From positions 11,797,086-11,861,085 of the forward strand of contig OZ024785.1 of the NCBI GenBank assembly GCA_964017065.1: a DNA stretch of 64,000 bases, written 5' to 3'. How positions within the stretch are numbered: the stretch's first letter is position 1; each line of letters begins with the position of its first letter. Both the position numbers and the translations under genes were made by a program. The notes under the pieces are model-generated. The model was not told the origin of the DNA. It searched no databases and saw nothing but the letters and a program-made list of their open reading frames with translations. Below are positions 61,527-64,000 of this stretch, piece after piece. Source of the DNA: Haliclona indistincta. Its lineage: Eukaryota > Porifera > Demospongiae > Haplosclerida > Chalinidae.

Positions 61527-62819
61527 TCAAATTGGATTTAACTGAAAGTACTGCATAAGTAGTTTACATACTTCCTCTCCTTCATCATGAGATAAGCTCT
61601 GTGCCGATACGTTAGGAGGAGGAGTACTAGTATCAGTGTTGGGTGGAGTTTCCTGGAGCCATTCCTCGTTGAAGTGGTCTTGGTGTATTTCACAAATGTT
61701 ATGTAACACACAGCAAGCTGCTATGATGTATGGTACATTGTCGATGTTCATATCAATCTGTTTACACAACCTGCGCCAACGGCCCTTTAGTCGCCCAAAT
61801 GCAATTTCCACTACCACTCGTCCACGCGAAATCCTATAGTTAAATTCTTTTTCCTGATTGGTTAGAGCGGTAGTAAAGGAAAAGGGCTTTATCAACCATG
61901 GTAAGAGGGGATATGCTGAATCTCCAACTAAATATGGTAGTAGTTTCTGGCCATTTACATTGATGTGATCACCTTGAAGTAGCTCACCATTCATGACCTT
62001 TGTGTGTAATGACGAATTAGCAAATACTCGAGCGTCATGAACGCTTCCCGGCCATCCAATGCAAAGATTTCTAAATAAGTAGTCGTGATCTACCACTGCT
62101 TGAACCAACATAGAATAAAATCCTTTGCGGTTGTAATAGTCAGTGTGATTCATCTTCGGAGGAGTTATCGAAATGTGAGAACCGTCTATAGAACCACCAC
62201 ATTGAGGAAGCGCCCACTTCTCTTGGAAGCCATCTATGACATGTTTCAAGCCATCTCCAGTTGGAAACTGCACATACAATGGGAGGAGCTTCTTTACAAT
62301 TGCCAAGCATGTTTCGTGAACAATTACGCAGAAAAGATGGGCAATGCTTCTGTACTCAGATGTTGTTGCCAAAACCCAGAGTGTGATGGCTACCCTATGT
62401 TCAACTGCTATGGGCCTTCTCATTCGAGTATTCTTTTTCTTAATGATTGGCCTCAGTTGGTCGCAAAGATATGTAAATGTTGCTTTACTCATCCTAAAAT
62501 TTTCCATCCAGTCATAGTGGCTAAAAGAATTCAACACAATGTCTTCCCACCAACGAGAAGATCTTGGATACGTCCAAACACTCCTTGGAGAGATAGCAAA
62601 CATCTCACTTCCAAACAAGCTAAGAGCAGTCATTATAGCAACTAGAAGCATCATTTTCCTCTTTGAAATTCTTTTTCTCATCTCAATACATCTTCTTCTA
62701 TGGCCTTCTAGTCGTCTACGCGACTGCATAATCAGATATTGGGCAAACATTACACGGTGTTCTCTTCGACGCGCCATTTTTACGTTACACCCACTGTCAC
62801 ACCTCTTATACACACCCAC
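61527..62819 (-). CDS. Harbinger DDE transposase, 430 aa, uninterrupted
   Basis: This single-exon minus-strand frame carries DDE_Tnp_4 catalytic residues Asp212 (GGSIDGSHISITPP), Asp300 (YLVGDSAYPLLP) and Glu338 (GRVVVEIAFGRLKGRW). The N-terminal half has the HTH region: HYDWMENFRMSKATFTYLCD, then HRVAITLWVLATTSEYRSIA. The next segment reads HLFCVIVHETC, where the related copy at 1042-2390 has seven more residues (GVARSTV) after HLF. This is an in-frame 21-base loss in the recognition helix. A start at Met15 (MARRREHRVMFAQYL, 62777) is more likely than Met1. Unlike element 1, the PRSVW junction is read through without an intron. Catalysis may be intact but DNA binding may be impaired. Confidence 0.9.
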   Translation of the reverse strand: MGVYKRCDSGCNVKMARRREHRVMFAQYLIMQSRRRLEGHRRRCIEMRKRISKRKMMLLVAIMTALSLFGSEMFAISPRSVWTYPRSSRWWEDIVLNSFSHYDWMENFRMSKATFTYLCDQLRPIIKKKNTRMRRPIAVEHRVAITLWVLATTSEYRSIAHLFCVIVHETCLAIVKKLLPLYVQFPTGDGLKHVIDGFQEKWALPQCGGSIDGSHISITPPKMNHTDYYNRKGFYSMLVQAVVDHDYLFRNLCIGWPGSVHDARVFANSSLHTKVMNGELLQGDHINVNGQKLLPYLVGDSAYPLLPWLIKPFSFTTALTNQEKEFNYRISRGRVVVEIAFGRLKGRWRRLCKQIDMNIDNVPYIIAACCVLHNICEIHQDHFNEEWLQETPPNTDTSTPPPNVSAQSLSHDEGEEVCKLLMQYFQLNPI

Positions 62820-62916
62820 TTGTCAACCGTACTGGCGCTAATAGCGATTTGAGTGTGAACGCAGCCACAGATCGAACTGAATTCGAATCGAGTCGAATAA
62901 CCCTGGATCGATCTAT

Positions 62917-62931
62917 AGTGTGAACGGGGTG
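62917..62931 (-). repeat. Harbinger 3 right inverted repeat
   Basis: AGTGTGAACGGGGTG, followed by the target copy TTA. Confidence 0.95.
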
Positions 62932-62934
62932 TTA

Positions 62935-63600
62935 CTCTATCTAAACTCCACTGAATCTAATCCCATGTCCAACAGAATGTTGCAAGACGAAGACTGCCAA
63001 GGGATTAGACTGAGTGGTGGACGCACCGAGAGCGGAGGCAGAATCAAATGGTGTACGGCCCTTGATGCTGTGCAGACAAAAGTCGGGAAAGCTGTGCAAT
63101 GGGGTATGGGCCCTGGCCAGTAGGTATAGGAAGATAGTAGGGACAGAATTGATGGTGAAAGCCACAAGAATGAAACCCGAAACTTCCAATGACCCCCAAG
63201 AAACCGCTATAAGCGAAGCTCAAGACCCAGAAGCAACCGAAGCCTCAGTGGATAGGAGTTAAGATAACAGTTCCTCTCGGTGCTCAAGAAGATTCTGAGT
63301 TCTGAGATTAGTGACTTCTCCGAGAGGGTGAGACCATACCTGAAAGAGAAACTGGTGAACCAGAAAAACTACAAGCTATTGATGAACTGGTCACTGAGGA
63401 GTATAGTGATGGTCGAAATTTTATACTGAAATATGGGAAAGCGTTCCCTTTTTGAGCTAAAGTTAGCTCAAAAAGTCAAGATCTAGCTCGTTCTACCATG
63501 GTTCAACAAGTAGTTGTAACAGCTGCTTTCGCAAGTTCAAATTCAATGCAAGTGACGGCTACTAGTGTCTGTCCAGGAGCCTGTAAGCCCTCGGTTACCA
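62935..63600 (+). other. Unassigned sequence with possible worn exons
   Basis: A frame at 63014-63262 (PRAEAESNGVRPLMLCRQK) and a stretch near 63335-63440 (TIPERETGEPEKLQAIDELV) are open but unrecognised. TTTTTGAGCTAAAGTTAGCTCAAAAA (63445-63470) is a small hairpin, quoted only by its arms GAGCTAA and TTAGCTC. Confidence 0.35.
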
Positions 63601-63738
63601 TCATCAGCTACATCTGAAACCACTACAGGCATTCAACAACCACCAAATTTCTCTCCAACTCGACCACCAGCAAAGCGACAGAGAGTGCACAGCGTTTGTG
63701 GTCAACGAGGACACAATGCTAGACGCCATCAAAACTGA
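63601..63738 (+). pseudogene. Zinc-knuckle C-terminal tail of a transposase-type protein
   Basis: ATSETTTGIQQPPNFSPTR, PPAKRQRVHSVCGQRGHNAR and RHQN before TGA. The CGQRGHNARR motif is a partial CCHC zinc knuckle, often at the C terminus of MULE-type transposases. Its first 45 bases are repeated at 17663-17707, so two copies of the family left pieces in the window. Confidence 0.5.
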
Positions 63739-63758
63739 TAGTTATACACTTATGTATA

Positions 63759-63899
63759 GGTTAGAGACCGAGGCCAAGGGATCTACGCGGTATAGAAACC
63801 CGAGGAAGCCATATAGAACACGAGCGCGTAGCGCGAGGGTTCTATGGCGACGCGAGGGTTTCTATACCGCGTAGATCCCGTTGGCCGAGGTCTCTAACC
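63759..63899. repeat. 141-bp fold-back palindrome
   Basis: GGTTAGAGACC at the left mirrors GGTCTCTAACC at the right. GGGATCTACGCGGTATAGAA and its inverse TTCTATACCGCGTAGATCCC lie inside, then GAACACGAGCGCG against CGCGAGGGTTC at the centre. The arms match over most of their length. The GC-rich, coding-free hairpin is typical of fold-back elements of invertebrates. Confidence 0.9.
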
Positions 63900-64000
63900 G
63901 GCTTAGAGTATAGCAACCGTTGCTATCCAACAAGGAATTTTCGACGCTGCGCAAATGTTTTGTAAAGAACACGGCCTTACTTCAGCGATGGGAAAAAACA
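63900..64000. other. Window end, nothing recognised
   Basis: Unique sequence. A short plus-strand frame (ATVAIQQGIFDAAQMFCKEH) might be the start of an exon that continues outside. Confidence 0.25.

Larger units (their letters stand above)
60440..62931. mobile_element. PIF/Harbinger element 3, complete, 2492 bp
   Basis: The 15-bp perfect inverted ends are CACCCCGTTCACACT (60440-60454) and AGTGTGAACGGGGTG (62917-62931). The target duplication TTA is at 60437-60439 and 62932-62934. GTGTGAACG is repeated subterminally on both sides (60592 and 62851 regions). A SANT/Myb gene (plus) and a DDE transposase gene (minus) converge with a 76-bp gap. Only one premature stop in the SANT gene and a small deletion in the transposase separate it from an intact element. 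Confidence 0.95.

Overview
This is metazoan DNA: A+T-rich, with many short GT-AG introns, and made almost entirely of transposable elements and their debris. The mix of PIF/Harbinger, Tc1/mariner, hAT, piggyBac, P, Crypton-derived, CMC/Plavaka-like, Ty3/gypsy and non-LTR sequences, together with several fold-back hairpin elements, fits a marine invertebrate. A demosponge is my best guess (inference); a cnidarian is the main alternative. I see no certain host gene. The best small host-like candidate is a spliced 42-residue frame at 29434-29629 (-).

Layout: 1-2532 is a decayed Harbinger element inserted in a RecQ-like helicase fragment (2533-3332), which also carries a small TA-flanked MITE. 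Block A (3564-8574) is duplicated as A' (55166-60115); it holds a coiled-coil fragment, a TRF-like Myb domain, a CMC/Plavaka-like transposase and a MATH-domain fragment. 11087-14218 is an apparently intact two-gene Harbinger-type element whose spliced genes both read through. 14484-18681 holds exons of unknown or transposon-related genes, including serial micro-exons. 18920-20293 is a six-exon gene model ending in a YqaJ-type nuclease domain. 20873-22156 is a gene truncated by block B (22157-25430). B is repeated as B' (49901-53461) and contains piggyBac, Crypton-derived and P-element remnants. 25.9-29.4 kb is A+T-rich and non-coding, and 30.4-31.3 kb is a CACC/CACT minisatellite.

31.4-37.8 kb is a nest: a Tc1/mariner element carrying two ORFs (33522-35220) sits in the endonuclease region of a non-LTR retrotransposon, which itself splits another element gene (33176-33424 and 37664-37814). 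38.2-46.7 kb holds a BED-finger hAT fused to a RecQ fragment, a family of zinc-finger and CXC proteins, and two arrays of the palindrome CCTAAATTTAGG. After B' and A', a 2492-bp Harbinger element (60440-62931) has 15-bp terminal inverted repeats, a TTA target duplication and an uninterrupted 430-residue transposase. The window ends with a zinc-knuckle tail and a 141-bp fold-back palindrome.

In the Harbinger elements, the DDE transposase and the SANT/Myb protein are the expected pair: the Myb protein helps recognise the element ends and deliver the transposase. The Tc1-type element has a similar inward-facing two-gene layout, which is not usual for that superfamily. Family names come from recalled motifs, without database searches.
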